Source of the DNA: DATKEG01 sp035544515
Lineage (GTDB): Bacteria; Acidobacteriota; Vicinamibacteria; Fen-336
Length of the DNA: 13,706 nt
Direction: 5' to 3'
Assembly: GCA_035544515.1 (NCBI GenBank)
Contig: DATKEG010000178.1
Location: 1 to 13,706, forward strand
Position 1 is the first letter of the stretch, and every line of letters begins with the position of its first letter. Under the pieces are notes generated by a model. It did no database searches, was not told the origin of the DNA, and saw only the letters and a list, made by a program, of their open reading frames with translations. Shown one piece after another: positions 1 through 6,338 of this stretch. The position numbers and the translations under genes were made by a program.

Positions 1-219
1 CGGGTCCTGCTCCAAGGTGACGGTGACGGCCGCTGCGGCGGCGGAGGCCTCCGCGGAGGCGGAGGCCCGGGAGGCGACAGGCACGCCGGTGATGGTTCCG
101 TGCAGGGTCGCCGGCGAATCCGACGCCGAGAACAGCCCGCCCCCGCAACCCGTGGACAGGGCGGCGCCCAGCATCGCTACGAGGACCGCCAGCCGATTCC
201 GCCGCGCGCTCATGCTCAT
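1..219 (-). CDS. Putative lipoprotein, N-terminal 73 residues only (runs off left edge)
   Basis: This gene reads leftward and has no stop inside the window. The start is the ATG at 219-217, preceded by AAGGAGA and a 7-nt spacer; a second in-frame ATG two codons later (213) is less well placed. The N-terminus has basic residues (ARRNR), a hydrophobic stretch, and a lipobox-like LSTGC with the lipidated Cys at residue 25, followed by Gly-rich sequence. This predicts an exported lipoprotein. Residues about 40-73 contain LHGTITG, then an Ala/Ser/Glu-rich tract, then VTVTLEQ. The GTITG...VTVTL pattern could be the first strands of a small beta-sandwich such as a carboxypeptidase-regulatory-like domain, interrupted by the Ala-rich insert, but too little is visible to name a family. 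It is divergent from the barrel gene at 412. Export and lipidation are well supported; function is unknown. Confidence 0.72.
   Translation of the reverse strand, partial: MSMSARRNRLAVLVAMLGAALSTGCGGGLFSASDSPATLHGTITGVPVASRASASAEASAAAAAVTVTLEQDP
41..66. repeat. Overlapping GC palindromes built from GGAGGC / GCCTCC units
   Basis: Two perfect 14-bp palindromes overlap here, at 41-54 and 47-60. A direct GGAGGC copy follows at 61-66, and further copies lie at 43-48 and 55-60. The block sits inside the lipoprotein coding sequence and encodes its Ala/Ser/Glu-rich tract. It looks like a local expansion of a simple GC-rich unit rather than a regulatory site. Confidence 0.5.
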
Positions 220-411
220 GTCGTCGTCTCCTTCACCGTTCCCGAGGTCGAAGCCGCGGCCAGGATACGTCGGTTGGGCGGGGCGGCCGGGTGCGGGGAC
301 TCACTTCGCTCGGGGATGCGATCTAGAGCCGACGGTGCAGTGACTTACGACGTGTGCGGGATCACAGGAGGGCGCAAACGTTTCGAGGATGCTGCCACCC
401 AGGAGGCGAAG

Positions 412-885
412 ATGCCCACGCGGCCGACGTCCACGTCCCGGGTCTTGAGGATCCTGGCGGCGCTCGCCGTGTCGGCGGCTCCGGCGCAGGCTCTGGACCT
501 CGAGTGGGGGCTCCGGCTCGGCTACTACACGGACGTCGGCGAGCCGTTGGCGGCCGCCGAGACGGTGGTTCCGCTGAGCGGACGGCTCTCGTTCAACCCG
601 AACCTGGAGTACGTGTTCGTGGCCGGCGTCCGCTACCTCACCCTGAACGCCGACGTGCTCCACGAATTCCGGACACAGGGCTCGCAGTCGGTGTGGGCCG
701 GCGGGGGCCTGGGCATCGTGTCCGTGGACCCCGACGGCGTTCCGGAGGGCAGCACGGACCTCGCCGTCAACCTGCTGGCCGGCGTGGGCTTCCGCACCAG
801 CGGCCGCCTGGTGCCGTACTTCCAGGCAAAGATCGTCTGGAAGGACGACACCGAGCTGGCCCTGTCCTTCGGAATCCGTTTCTGA
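412..885 (+). CDS. Small secreted outer-membrane beta-barrel-like protein (157 aa)
   Basis: The start is the ATG at 412, chosen because AGGAGG (401-406) lies 5 nt upstream and a signal peptide begins at once. The frame is open further upstream but without signal or Shine-Dalgarno. Residues 1 to about 29 form a signal peptide (RVLRILAALAVSAAPAQA) with a likely Ala-X-Ala cleavage before LDLEW. The mature part of about 128 residues has alternating short hydrophobic stretches and turns (LRLGYYTDV, YVFVAGVRYL, VWAGGGLGIV, LLAGVGFRT, VPYFQAKIVW, LALSFGIRF). It ends in Phe, as expected of proteins inserted by the BAM complex. The size suits a small eight-stranded barrel of the OmpW/OmpA-like or outer-membrane beta-barrel type. 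No conserved family motif was recognised. It converges on the TonB receptor gene with 28 bp between stops. Export is well supported, the barrel fold is likely, and the role is unknown. Confidence 0.75.
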   Translation: MPTRPTSTSRVLRILAALAVSAAPAQALDLEWGLRLGYYTDVGEPLAAAETVVPLSGRLSFNPNLEYVFVAGVRYLTLNADVLHEFRTQGSQSVWAGGGLGIVSVDPDGVPEGSTDLAVNLLAGVGFRTSGRLVPYFQAKIVWKDDTELALSFGIRF

Positions 886-887
886 CA

Positions 888-909
888 CGTCGGGGTGGCC
901 GCGCCGACG
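888..909. terminator. Possible weak bidirectional hairpin between convergent genes
   Basis: CGTCGG (888-893) and CCGACG (904-909) can pair as a 6-bp stem with a 10-nt loop. The hairpin sits exactly in the 28-bp gap between two converging stop codons. No T-tract follows on either strand, so intrinsic termination is doubtful. It is listed because of its position. Confidence 0.25.
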
Positions 910-913
910 CGCT

Positions 914-3265
914 TCAGAACGAGAGACGCACGCTCAGCCTCACGTCGCGGCCCGGCAACGGCGCCAGGTCCTTCAGGAACGAGACGTGGTTGCGCGCCTC
1001 CTGGTCCGTGAGGTTCGTGCCTCGCAGCAGCACCTCCACGACCGACCGCCGCAGGAAGACCCGCCAGCCCAGGCTGGCGTTGAGCAGCGTGTAGCCCTCG
1101 GTCGCGCGCTCGAAGGAGGCGACGCGGTCCTGCTCGCCCGTGCCGCGCAGCTCCACCCGCCCGTGCCAGCTTCCGCCCTCGTAATGGAGCCCCACTCCAT
1201 AACGGAACGGCGGTATGCGTGGCAGCGGCTCGCCCGTGGCGCGCAGCTCGGCTCGCACGTAATCGGCCATCAGGTCGAGGTCGACGTGGTGGGGTTCGGA
1301 GTGGAACAGCTCGACGTGGGCCTGCGCCTCGGCGCCGCGGAAGTCGGCGTCCCGCTGCACGAACCGGAACACCTGCAGGCCGTCCTCCTCCTCGCCCGTC
1401 GTCTCCTCGTAGATGTAGTCGTCGAAGCGGTTCAGGAAGACGTTGACCTGGCCGGCCACACGCCCCGTGCGCTTGCGCAGCGAGAGGTCGACGCCGAGGC
1501 TCTTCTCCTTGCCGAGTCCGGGGTCGCCGACCTCGAAGGCCCGCGTGGCCAGGTGAGGCCCGTTCGAGAAGAGCTCCTCCGCGTTGGGGAGCTTCGTGGA
1601 CCGGGCCACGGTCAGGGCCCCGCCCCACCCCTGCGCGCCATGCCAGGCCACGCCGGCCGATCCGCTGTACCCGGTGAACCGGCGGTCGGCGGACACCCCG
1701 CCGCCGGCCTCGATGTCCTGGCGCTCCACGCGCCCGCCGAGCTGGAATCGCCAGGGGCCGCGCGCCGCCTCTTCGAAGAGGAAGAGCGCCCAGGTCCGGG
1801 TGAGGTTGGGTGGTACGAAGGCCTCCTCGCCGACGGCGGAGAAGTCCCGGCGAGAGCCCTGCAGTCCGAACGAGCCCGCGAAGGGTCCCGCGGCCCGGTG
1901 CCTCAACTCGAGCCGTCCTTCCCAGCTCTCGTTGCTGAAGACGGTGCCCGTCTCCTCGCCTTCGAGCTCCTCGTGCTCGTAGTCGGCGACCCCGAAGCGC
2001 AGGCGCACGGCCTGGAAGCCGGCGAACGGATCGCGCCATTCGCCGCGGAGGTCCCCCCGGCGCTGCCGCAGGTCGATCCGGACCGCCGCCTCCTCGTCCT
2101 CGTCTTCGGCGTGCTCCTCTTCCTCCCCTTCGTGTTCCTCCTCTTCGTGGTGGGCATGGCCGGGCACGCCGTAGAGGCTGTCGAGCCCGCTGACCGCGAG
2201 CCCGAGGAACCCCCGGTTGCCGACGAGCGAGGCGCCCACGCTGCCGCTGGTGTTGTCGAGGGCGCTGTTCCCGAGCGTGCCCTCGATCTGTTCGTGCTCC
2301 TCGCCTTCCTCGCCCTCCTCCGCGCGGAGGGCCGCCGACTCGGCGAACCCGGGGATGCCGACGTCGCTCGTCTTGCGCCTCAGGAAGTCCGCGTGCCAGG
2401 CGAACGGCTCCTTCCCGCCGCTGAGCGAGAAAGCGCCCGAACGCTCCTCGGCCGCGCTGGCACCGGACAGGTCGAGCTTGCCGTGCAAGGGACGGTCGGG
2501 CACGGTGTCGGGCACGCGGTCGTCGATGACGTTGACGACGCCTCCCACGGCGTTGCTCCCGTAGAGGAGCGTCGCCGGCCCGCGGACCACCTCCAACTGC
2601 TGGGCGCTGAGCGGATCGAAGCTCACCGCGTGATCGGGACTGGTGCTGGACGCGTCGGCGGTCCCCAACCCGTTCTGCATGATGCGGATGCGGTCGCCGC
2701 CCAACCCACGGATCACGGGCCGGCTGGCGCCGGGGCCGAAGTAGGTGGAGCTGACGCCGGGCTCCTGCGCGAGCGTCTCGCCCAGGGTGGGCTGCATCCG
2801 GAGCGACAGCTCGCGGCCGGAGAGCACGCTCACGGGCTGCGCGATCTCGCTCAACGTGGCCGCGCCTGGCGTGGCGGTCACCACCACGACTTCCTGATGC
2901 AGCGCGTGGTCGAGCGTGACCTCGAGGGTCAGGTCCTGCGCCGCCGCCACCTCCACGCGCGCCACGCTCAGTCCCGCGCGCGCGCTCTCCGCCTGGATGA
3001 TGTAGGCGCCGGGGGGTACGCCCTCGAAATGGAAGCGCCCCGATTCGTCCACCTCGACGCGGCGGCCCAGCTCGACGATCTCGACGTGCGCGTCCCGCGC
3101 GGGCTCACCCGACGACGCCAGCACGCGGCCGCTCACCGTTCCCGTGGCGGCGATCGCGGGCGGCCTGGCCCCTTGCGCGCGCGCCACACCCGCGGCCAGC
3201 ACCAGCGTCAGGACGAGCAGCGCACGTGTACGGATACGACCTCTCGACGGCGACTTCTCCGGCAT
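914..3265 (-). CDS. TonB-dependent outer-membrane receptor, ZnuD-like (probable zinc or other metal uptake), 783 aa
   Basis: The protein has a signal peptide (1-30, cleavage after ARA), a carboxypeptidase-regulatory-like domain (about 43-119), a TonB-box-like EVVVVTA (125-131), a plug domain (about 132-250) and a C-terminal barrel ending RLSVRLSF. Plug motifs include RPVIRGLGGDRIRI, SPDHAVSFDP, EVVRGPATLLYGS and GGVVNVIDDR. The SPDHA block before the RGPATLLYG segment matches my memory of the ZnuD group of metal receptors. Two barrel insertions are rich in Glu and His (316-325 and 370-392), as expected of metal-collecting external loops in ZnuD-type receptors. The ATG at 3265 is preferred over the in-frame ATG at 3277 because GGGAGGG lies just before it. 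The small Cys/His gene at 3338-3622 lies 72 nt upstream on the same strand, so co-transcription is likely. The TonB receptor identity is certain. The zinc specificity is inferred, and copper, nickel or cobalt remain possible. Confidence 0.93.
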   Translation of the reverse strand: MPEKSPSRGRIRTRALLVLTLVLAAGVARAQGARPPAIAATGTVSGRVLASSGEPARDAHVEIVELGRRVEVDESGRFHFEGVPPGAYIIQAESARAGLSVARVEVAAAQDLTLEVTLDHALHQEVVVVTATPGAATLSEIAQPVSVLSGRELSLRMQPTLGETLAQEPGVSSTYFGPGASRPVIRGLGGDRIRIMQNGLGTADASSTSPDHAVSFDPLSAQQLEVVRGPATLLYGSNAVGGVVNVIDDRVPDTVPDRPLHGKLDLSGASAAEERSGAFSLSGGKEPFAWHADFLRRKTSDVGIPGFAESAALRAEEGEEGEEHEQIEGTLGNSALDNTSGSVGASLVGNRGFLGLAVSGLDSLYGVPGHAHHEEEEHEGEEEEHAEDEDEEAAVRIDLRQRRGDLRGEWRDPFAGFQAVRLRFGVADYEHEELEGEETGTVFSNESWEGRLELRHRAAGPFAGSFGLQGSRRDFSAVGEEAFVPPNLTRTWALFLFEEAARGPWRFQLGGRVERQDIEAGGGVSADRRFTGYSGSAGVAWHGAQGWGGALTVARSTKLPNAEELFSNGPHLATRAFEVGDPGLGKEKSLGVDLSLRKRTGRVAGQVNVFLNRFDDYIYEETTGEEEDGLQVFRFVQRDADFRGAEAQAHVELFHSEPHHVDLDLMADYVRAELRATGEPLPRIPPFRYGVGLHYEGGSWHGRVELRGTGEQDRVASFERATEGYTLLNASLGWRVFLRRSVVEVLLRGTNLTDQEARNHVSFLKDLAPLPGRDVRLSVRLSF
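2090..2158 (-). repeat. Low-complexity His/Glu/Asp-coding tract in the receptor
   Basis: This stretch codes receptor residues 370-392: six His/Ala residues around HAHH, followed by runs of Glu broken by His, Gly and Asp. The DNA is almost pure purine on the coding strand. A shorter similar tract at 2294-2320 codes residues 316-324. Both fall between predicted barrel strands and are plausible metal-binding loops. Confidence 0.8.
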
Positions 3266-3337
3266 TTTCCCTCCCATGCGCCACGCGGAGCGCTCGCGGA
3301 AGCCCTCGGAAGACCTCGGATGTGCGTGAAAGCCGGG

Positions 3338-3622
3338 TCAGGCGCCGAGAGGCGGCCCGCGGGAGGAGCGATCGGAAGGAGGGGCCTGGGTGACGGCGAG
3401 GGTGGCGGCCGCGGCGGGCGCGCCCGCGCAGACGAGCACCACGGCCGGACCGGGCGCCGCCGTCGGCGCCGCCGCCCGCACGTGCGCGGCGCGGCAGACC
3501 AGGCAGTGGATCTCCGTCTGGCAGCCGTCGTCCGTGTGCTCGACGAAGCCCTGCAGCAGCAGTGCGCCGGCGAGGACGGCCAGCGCGAGCACGCCGGCCA
3601 GGGCAGGGCGGCGGGACGGCAT
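3338..3622 (-). CDS. Small secreted Cys/His protein upstream of the ZnuD-like receptor (94 aa)
   Basis: The protein begins with a basic N-terminus and one long hydrophobic segment (about 8-28, ALAGVLALAVLAGALLLQG), either a signal peptide or a membrane anchor. A compact Cys/His segment follows: EHTDDGC, EIHCLVC and AAHV, at about residues 31-49. The second half is Ala/Pro-rich with a further hydrophobic stretch (AVVLVCAGAP). I do not recognise a named family. The CxxC with flanking His suggests periplasmic metal binding, and its position 72 nt before a metal-type TonB receptor on the same strand supports that. The GTG at 3643 is in frame, but a good promoter (-35 at 3660-3655, -10 at 3636-3631) puts transcription start near 3624. 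The ATG at 3622 is therefore preferred, as a leaderless start. The GGAGG directly touching this ATG is too close to act as a normal Shine-Dalgarno. Confidence 0.65.
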   Translation of the reverse strand: MPSRRPALAGVLALAVLAGALLLQGFVEHTDDGCQTEIHCLVCRAAHVRAAAPTAAPGPAVVLVCAGAPAAAATLAVTQAPPSDRSSRGPPLGA

Positions 3623-3630
3623 CCTCCGAC

Positions 3631-3660
3631 AGATTAGTCGCACGGGAAACCGGACGTCAA
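3631..3660 (-). promoter_or_regulatory. Predicted promoter for the Cys/His protein and receptor operon
   Basis: On the minus strand, TTGACG (3660-3655) and TAATCT (3636-3631) are separated by 18 nt. Transcription would start at about 3624, essentially at the ATG at 3622, giving a leaderless transcript. I saw no palindrome resembling a Zur or Fur operator in 3623-3768. Confidence 0.5.
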
Positions 3661-3752
3661 GCGGTCCGCGCGGCAGGCGGTATCATCGGCTTTTCGGCGC
3701 GGACGAACCCGTGGCAGAGGTTCGCGAGCTCCTAGGCCCGGCGGCGCCCGGC

Positions 3753-3761
3753 TGTTACATT
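3753..3761 (+). promoter_or_regulatory. Extended -10 promoter element for the yhhQ operon
   Basis: TGTTACATT fits the extended -10 pattern TGnTAnnnT. Its end lies 7 nt before the ATG at 3769, so the transcript should be leaderless. No Shine-Dalgarno precedes that ATG. No clear -35 is visible, which is usual for extended -10 promoters. Confidence 0.5.
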
Positions 3762-3768
3762 CTGGCGC

Positions 3769-4494
3769 ATGCCCGCGAGCCCCTCGCCCTCCCACCTGCC
3801 GGCCGCCGCGCCCCTGCGCGGCCGGTCGTATCGCTACTACGACCTGGTCATGGCCGCGTTCGTGACCGTGCTCCTCTGCGCCAACCTGATCGGGGCCTCG
3901 AAGGTGGCGCGGATCGGCGCGTTCACGTTCGGGGCGGGCGTGCTGTTCTTCCCGCTCAGCTACGTTTTCGGCGACGTGCTGACCGAGGTCTACGGCTACG
4001 CGCGCGCGCGCAAGGTGGTGTGGGCGGGGTTCGCGGCCATGGCCTTCGCCTCCGTGATGAGCTGGGTGGCGCTGGCCTTCCCTCCGGCGCCGGGGTGGCC
4101 GCACCAGGACGCGTTCCAGACCGTCTTCGGGAACACGCCCCGGATCGTGCTCGCCTCGCTCGTGGCCTACTTCTGCGGAGAGTTCGCGAACTCGTACACG
4201 CTGGCCCGGCTCAAGGTGCGCACCGAGGGCCGCTTCCTCTGGCTGCGCACCATCGGCTCGACTATCGTGGGCGAAGGCGTGGATTCGCTCCTCTTCTACC
4301 CGCTGGCCTTCCTCGGCGTCTGGACGAGCGAGCTCGTCCTCACGGTGATGTTGACCAACTACCTGGTCAAGGTGGGCTGGGAGGCGGCGATCACGCCGGC
4401 CACCTACCGGATCGTGGGGTTCCTCAAGCGCGCGGAGGCCGAGGACTACTACGACCGCGACACGAACTTCACGCCCTTCTCCCTCAAGGCCTGA
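3769..4494 (+). CDS. yhhQ: Queuosine precursor transporter, YhhQ / VUT family (241 aa)
   Basis: This inner-membrane protein imports queuosine precursors (preQ0/preQ1 in the characterised E. coli member), which feed the modified base at the wobble position of tRNAs with GUN anticodons. The family is recognisable from FPLSYVFGDVLTEVYGY (61-77), GEFANSYTLARLK (137-149), and a block at 160-181 that begins RTIGSTIVGEG and ends FYPLAF. There are about six hydrophobic segments, and the length of 241 aa is normal for the family. The first 20 residues form a Pro/Ala-rich cytoplasmic extension. The ATG at 3769 sits 7 nt below an extended -10 element with no Shine-Dalgarno, consistent with leaderless translation. 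The methyltransferase gene begins 4 nt after the stop, so the two are almost certainly one operon. No queuosine biosynthesis gene is in the window, in keeping with a salvage role. Confidence 0.9.
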   Translation: MPASPSPSHLPAAAPLRGRSYRYYDLVMAAFVTVLLCANLIGASKVARIGAFTFGAGVLFFPLSYVFGDVLTEVYGYARARKVVWAGFAAMAFASVMSWVALAFPPAPGWPHQDAFQTVFGNTPRIVLASLVAYFCGEFANSYTLARLKVRTEGRFLWLRTIGSTIVGEGVDSLLFYPLAFLGVWTSELVLTVMLTNYLVKVGWEAAITPATYRIVGFLKRAEAEDYYDRDTNFTPFSLKA

Positions 4495-4498
4495 GCCC

Positions 4499-5305
4499 GT
4501 GGCCGCGGACCCCGCCGCCCGCTGGCTCGAGGCGCTGGAGAAGCGCCACCTGAAGGACCTCACGTTCCCGGAGGTGCGGCGCGCGCTGCAGGCGCTCTCG
4601 TCGCTCTACGTGGAGCGGAGGGGGAAGCTGGCGGAGGGCGCCGCGCTCGAAGGCGCGGGCAAGCGCGCGGCGTTCGCGCTGTATTACGGCCCGCTGCACT
4701 TCCTGCTCGTCCGCCAGATCGTCCGCGCGCTCGGCGCGGCGACACCCCGGCCGGCGCGCGTCGTGGACCTGGGCTGCGGCACGGGGGCGGCCGGAGGGGC
4801 CCTGGCCCTGGAGGCCGGAGGCGCGGTCGTCACGGCGGTGGACCGCAACGGCTGGGCGGTGGACGAGACGCGCTGGACGCTGGCGCAGCTCGGGCTGCCG
4901 GGGTCGGCGCGGAAGGGCGCCGTGCCGGCCGTCCCGGATATCGGCCGAAGGGACGCGGTCGTCGCCGCGTTCACGGTCAACGAGCTGCCCCAAGCGGTCC
5001 GCGAACGCTTGCGCGACCGGCTGGTGGCCGCGGCCGAGGCCGGCGCGCGGGTGCTGGTGGTCGAGCCCCTGGCGCGGCGCGCACTGGGCTGGTGGCCGGA
5101 ATGGGAGGAGGTGTTCGTGGGCCGCGGAGGGCGTCACGACGAGTGGCGCTTCCCCGCCGACCTGCCTCCGCTCGTGGCGCGGCTCGACCGCGCGGCCGGC
5201 CTGGACCATCGCGTGCTGACCGGGCGCTCGCTGTACCTGCCCGGCGTCAGGAGCCCGACGCCGCCGGTTTCTCCGCCGCCGGCCGCGCCAGCTCCTCGTC
5301 GATGA
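4499..5305 (+). CDS. Class I SAM-dependent methyltransferase, possibly Rsm22-like (268 aa)
   Basis: A Rossmann-type methyltransferase is shown by motif I VVDLGCGTGAAG (88-99), the acidic end of strand 2 in VTAVDRN (111-117), AFTVNELP (157-164) and the strand VLVVEP (185-190). The N-terminal 75 residues (LTFPEVRRALQALSSLYVERR, then AGKRAAFALYYGPLHF) resemble the helical leader of the Rsm22/METTL17 group linked to the small ribosomal subunit. I hold that assignment loosely; the Cys cluster known from mitochondrial members is absent. The start is GTG at 4499, 4 nt after the yhhQ stop, implying translational coupling. Pairing with a queuosine precursor importer fits an RNA-modification role by association only. 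The tail from about residue 251 is Pro/Ala-rich, disordered, and lies in the 59-bp antisense overlap with the convergent DsbA-like gene. Methyltransferase activity is near certain; the substrate is not. Confidence 0.85.
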   Translation: MAADPAARWLEALEKRHLKDLTFPEVRRALQALSSLYVERRGKLAEGAALEGAGKRAAFALYYGPLHFLLVRQIVRALGAATPRPARVVDLGCGTGAAGGALALEAGGAVVTAVDRNGWAVDETRWTLAQLGLPGSARKGAVPAVPDIGRRDAVVAAFTVNELPQAVRERLRDRLVAAAEAGARVLVVEPLARRALGWWPEWEEVFVGRGGRHDEWRFPADLPPLVARLDRAAGLDHRVLTGRSLYLPGVRSPTPPVSPPPAAPAPRR

Positions 5306-6338
5306 TCTGGGCGAAGGCCTCGTAGGGCTGGGCGCCGGTGAGGAGCCGTCCGTTGATGAAGAAGGCCGGCGTGCCGCTCAGGCCCAGGCGGCTCGCCTCC
5401 TCGGCGTCGCGCCGCCATTCGGGCGTGTATTTGCCCGAGTCCAGGCACTGGTTGAAGGCGGCCGCGTCCAGACCGAGCGCCACCGCGTGCTCCTTGAGGT
5501 CGGCGGGGGCGAGCTTCTGTTGGTTCGCGAAGAGCCGGTCGTGCATCTCCCAGAACTTGTCCTGGTCGTCCGCGCAGTGGGCGGCCTCCGCGGCGTGCCC
5601 GGCGTTCTTGTGGATGCTGAGCAGCGGGAGGTCGCGGAACACGATGCGGACCTTGCCCGCGTAGGTCTCCTGCAGCCGGGCCAGCGTGGGGTTCACGCGC
5701 GCGCAGAAGGGACACTGGAAATCCGAGAACTCGATCACGGTCACCGGCGCTCCGGCCGGTCCCTTCGCGGGGTTGCCGGCCTCGCCCACTTCCGCGCGCG
5801 GCGGCTCGAGCATGATCCTGACGTTGGCCTTCGTCCGCAGCTCCTTGAGGTACGCGGCCCGCCGCTCGCGCACGCGCTGCTGCCGCAGGCCGGCCTCGAC
5901 CTGCACGAGGGCCTGCTCCTCCGGCGTCTGGCCGAACCGTGCCTTGTTGCTGTCGTAGAACGCCTTCTTCTCGGCCTCGGTGACCGGAGCGGCCTTGCCT
6001 TCGACCTCCAGCCGCGTCAGCTCGTCCACCCCGACCTTGCGCGCGGCGGCCTCCGCGTCGAGCAGGCGCTTGCCGATCGTGTCGTCGAGGACCTGCCGGC
6101 GCACCTGGTACTCCTGCTGGCGGACCTGGAACAGACGGCCGCCCGCGAGCTCGTCGAGCTCGGCGGCGGTGATGGGCGTGCCCGCGACCTCGGCGACCGG
6201 CTCTTGAGCGGTGGCCACGGGGCGAGCCTGGGTCTTTTCGGCGGCTTCCGCGGGGGAGGGGGAGCCGGGAACGATGCCCCAGGCCAGGGCCACGCAGGCG
6301 GCAGACGGCCACGATCGCAGGCGCATGCCCGGCATCAT
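5247..6338 (-). CDS. Periplasmic SurA_N-DsbA fusion: thiol oxidoreductase with chaperone-like N-terminal domain (363 aa)
   Basis: A signal peptide (about 1-32, ending AEA) is followed by a helical region (48-178) opening VAEVAGTPITAAELDEL. That is the pattern of the SurA/PpiC N-terminal chaperone domain, including the TEAEKKAFYDSNKARF helix. No parvulin isomerase domain follows. Instead there is a DsbA/DsbG-like thioredoxin domain (about 183-345) with active site CPFC (C209, C212) after VIEFSDFQ and a cis-Pro loop GTP (322-324). C255 and C298 are extra and could form a structural disulfide. The ATG at 6338 is chosen because it overlaps the amrB stop as ATGA; ATGs at 6335 and 6326 are also possible. 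It is the last gene of a three-gene operon with the glycosyltransferase and amrB. The fold is certain. Whether it oxidises, isomerises or reduces substrates cannot be told from sequence. Confidence 0.9.
   Translation of the reverse strand: MMPGMRLRSWPSAACVALAWGIVPGSPSPAEAAEKTQARPVATAQEPVAEVAGTPITAAELDELAGGRLFQVRQQEYQVRRQVLDDTIGKRLLDAEAAARKVGVDELTRLEVEGKAAPVTEAEKKAFYDSNKARFGQTPEEQALVQVEAGLRQQRVRERRAAYLKELRTKANVRIMLEPPRAEVGEAGNPAKGPAGAPVTVIEFSDFQCPFCARVNPTLARLQETYAGKVRIVFRDLPLLSIHKNAGHAAEAAHCADDQDKFWEMHDRLFANQQKLAPADLKEHAVALGLDAAAFNQCLDSGKYTPEWRRDAEEASRLGLSGTPAFFINGRLLTGAQPYEAFAQIIDEELARPAAEKPAASGS

Noticed and set aside
100..411. Upstream extension of the small barrel-protein frame
   Set aside because: A signal peptide begins at 412 with AGGAGG in front. 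The extension is antisense to the lipoprotein at 1-219 and crosses the divergent promoter region.
986..3637. 883-codon plus-strand open frame opposite the TonB receptor
   Set aside because: Its sense complement is an unmistakable TonB-dependent receptor with signal peptide, plug motifs and Shine-Dalgarno. The antisense product is Arg/Ala/Glu/Leu-rich with no domain pattern, as expected in GC-rich DNA.
3623..3768. Zur or Fur operator for the receptor operon
   Set aside because: I searched for an AT-centred palindrome near both promoters and saw none. A single TGTTAC half-site is explained better as the extended -10 of yhhQ.
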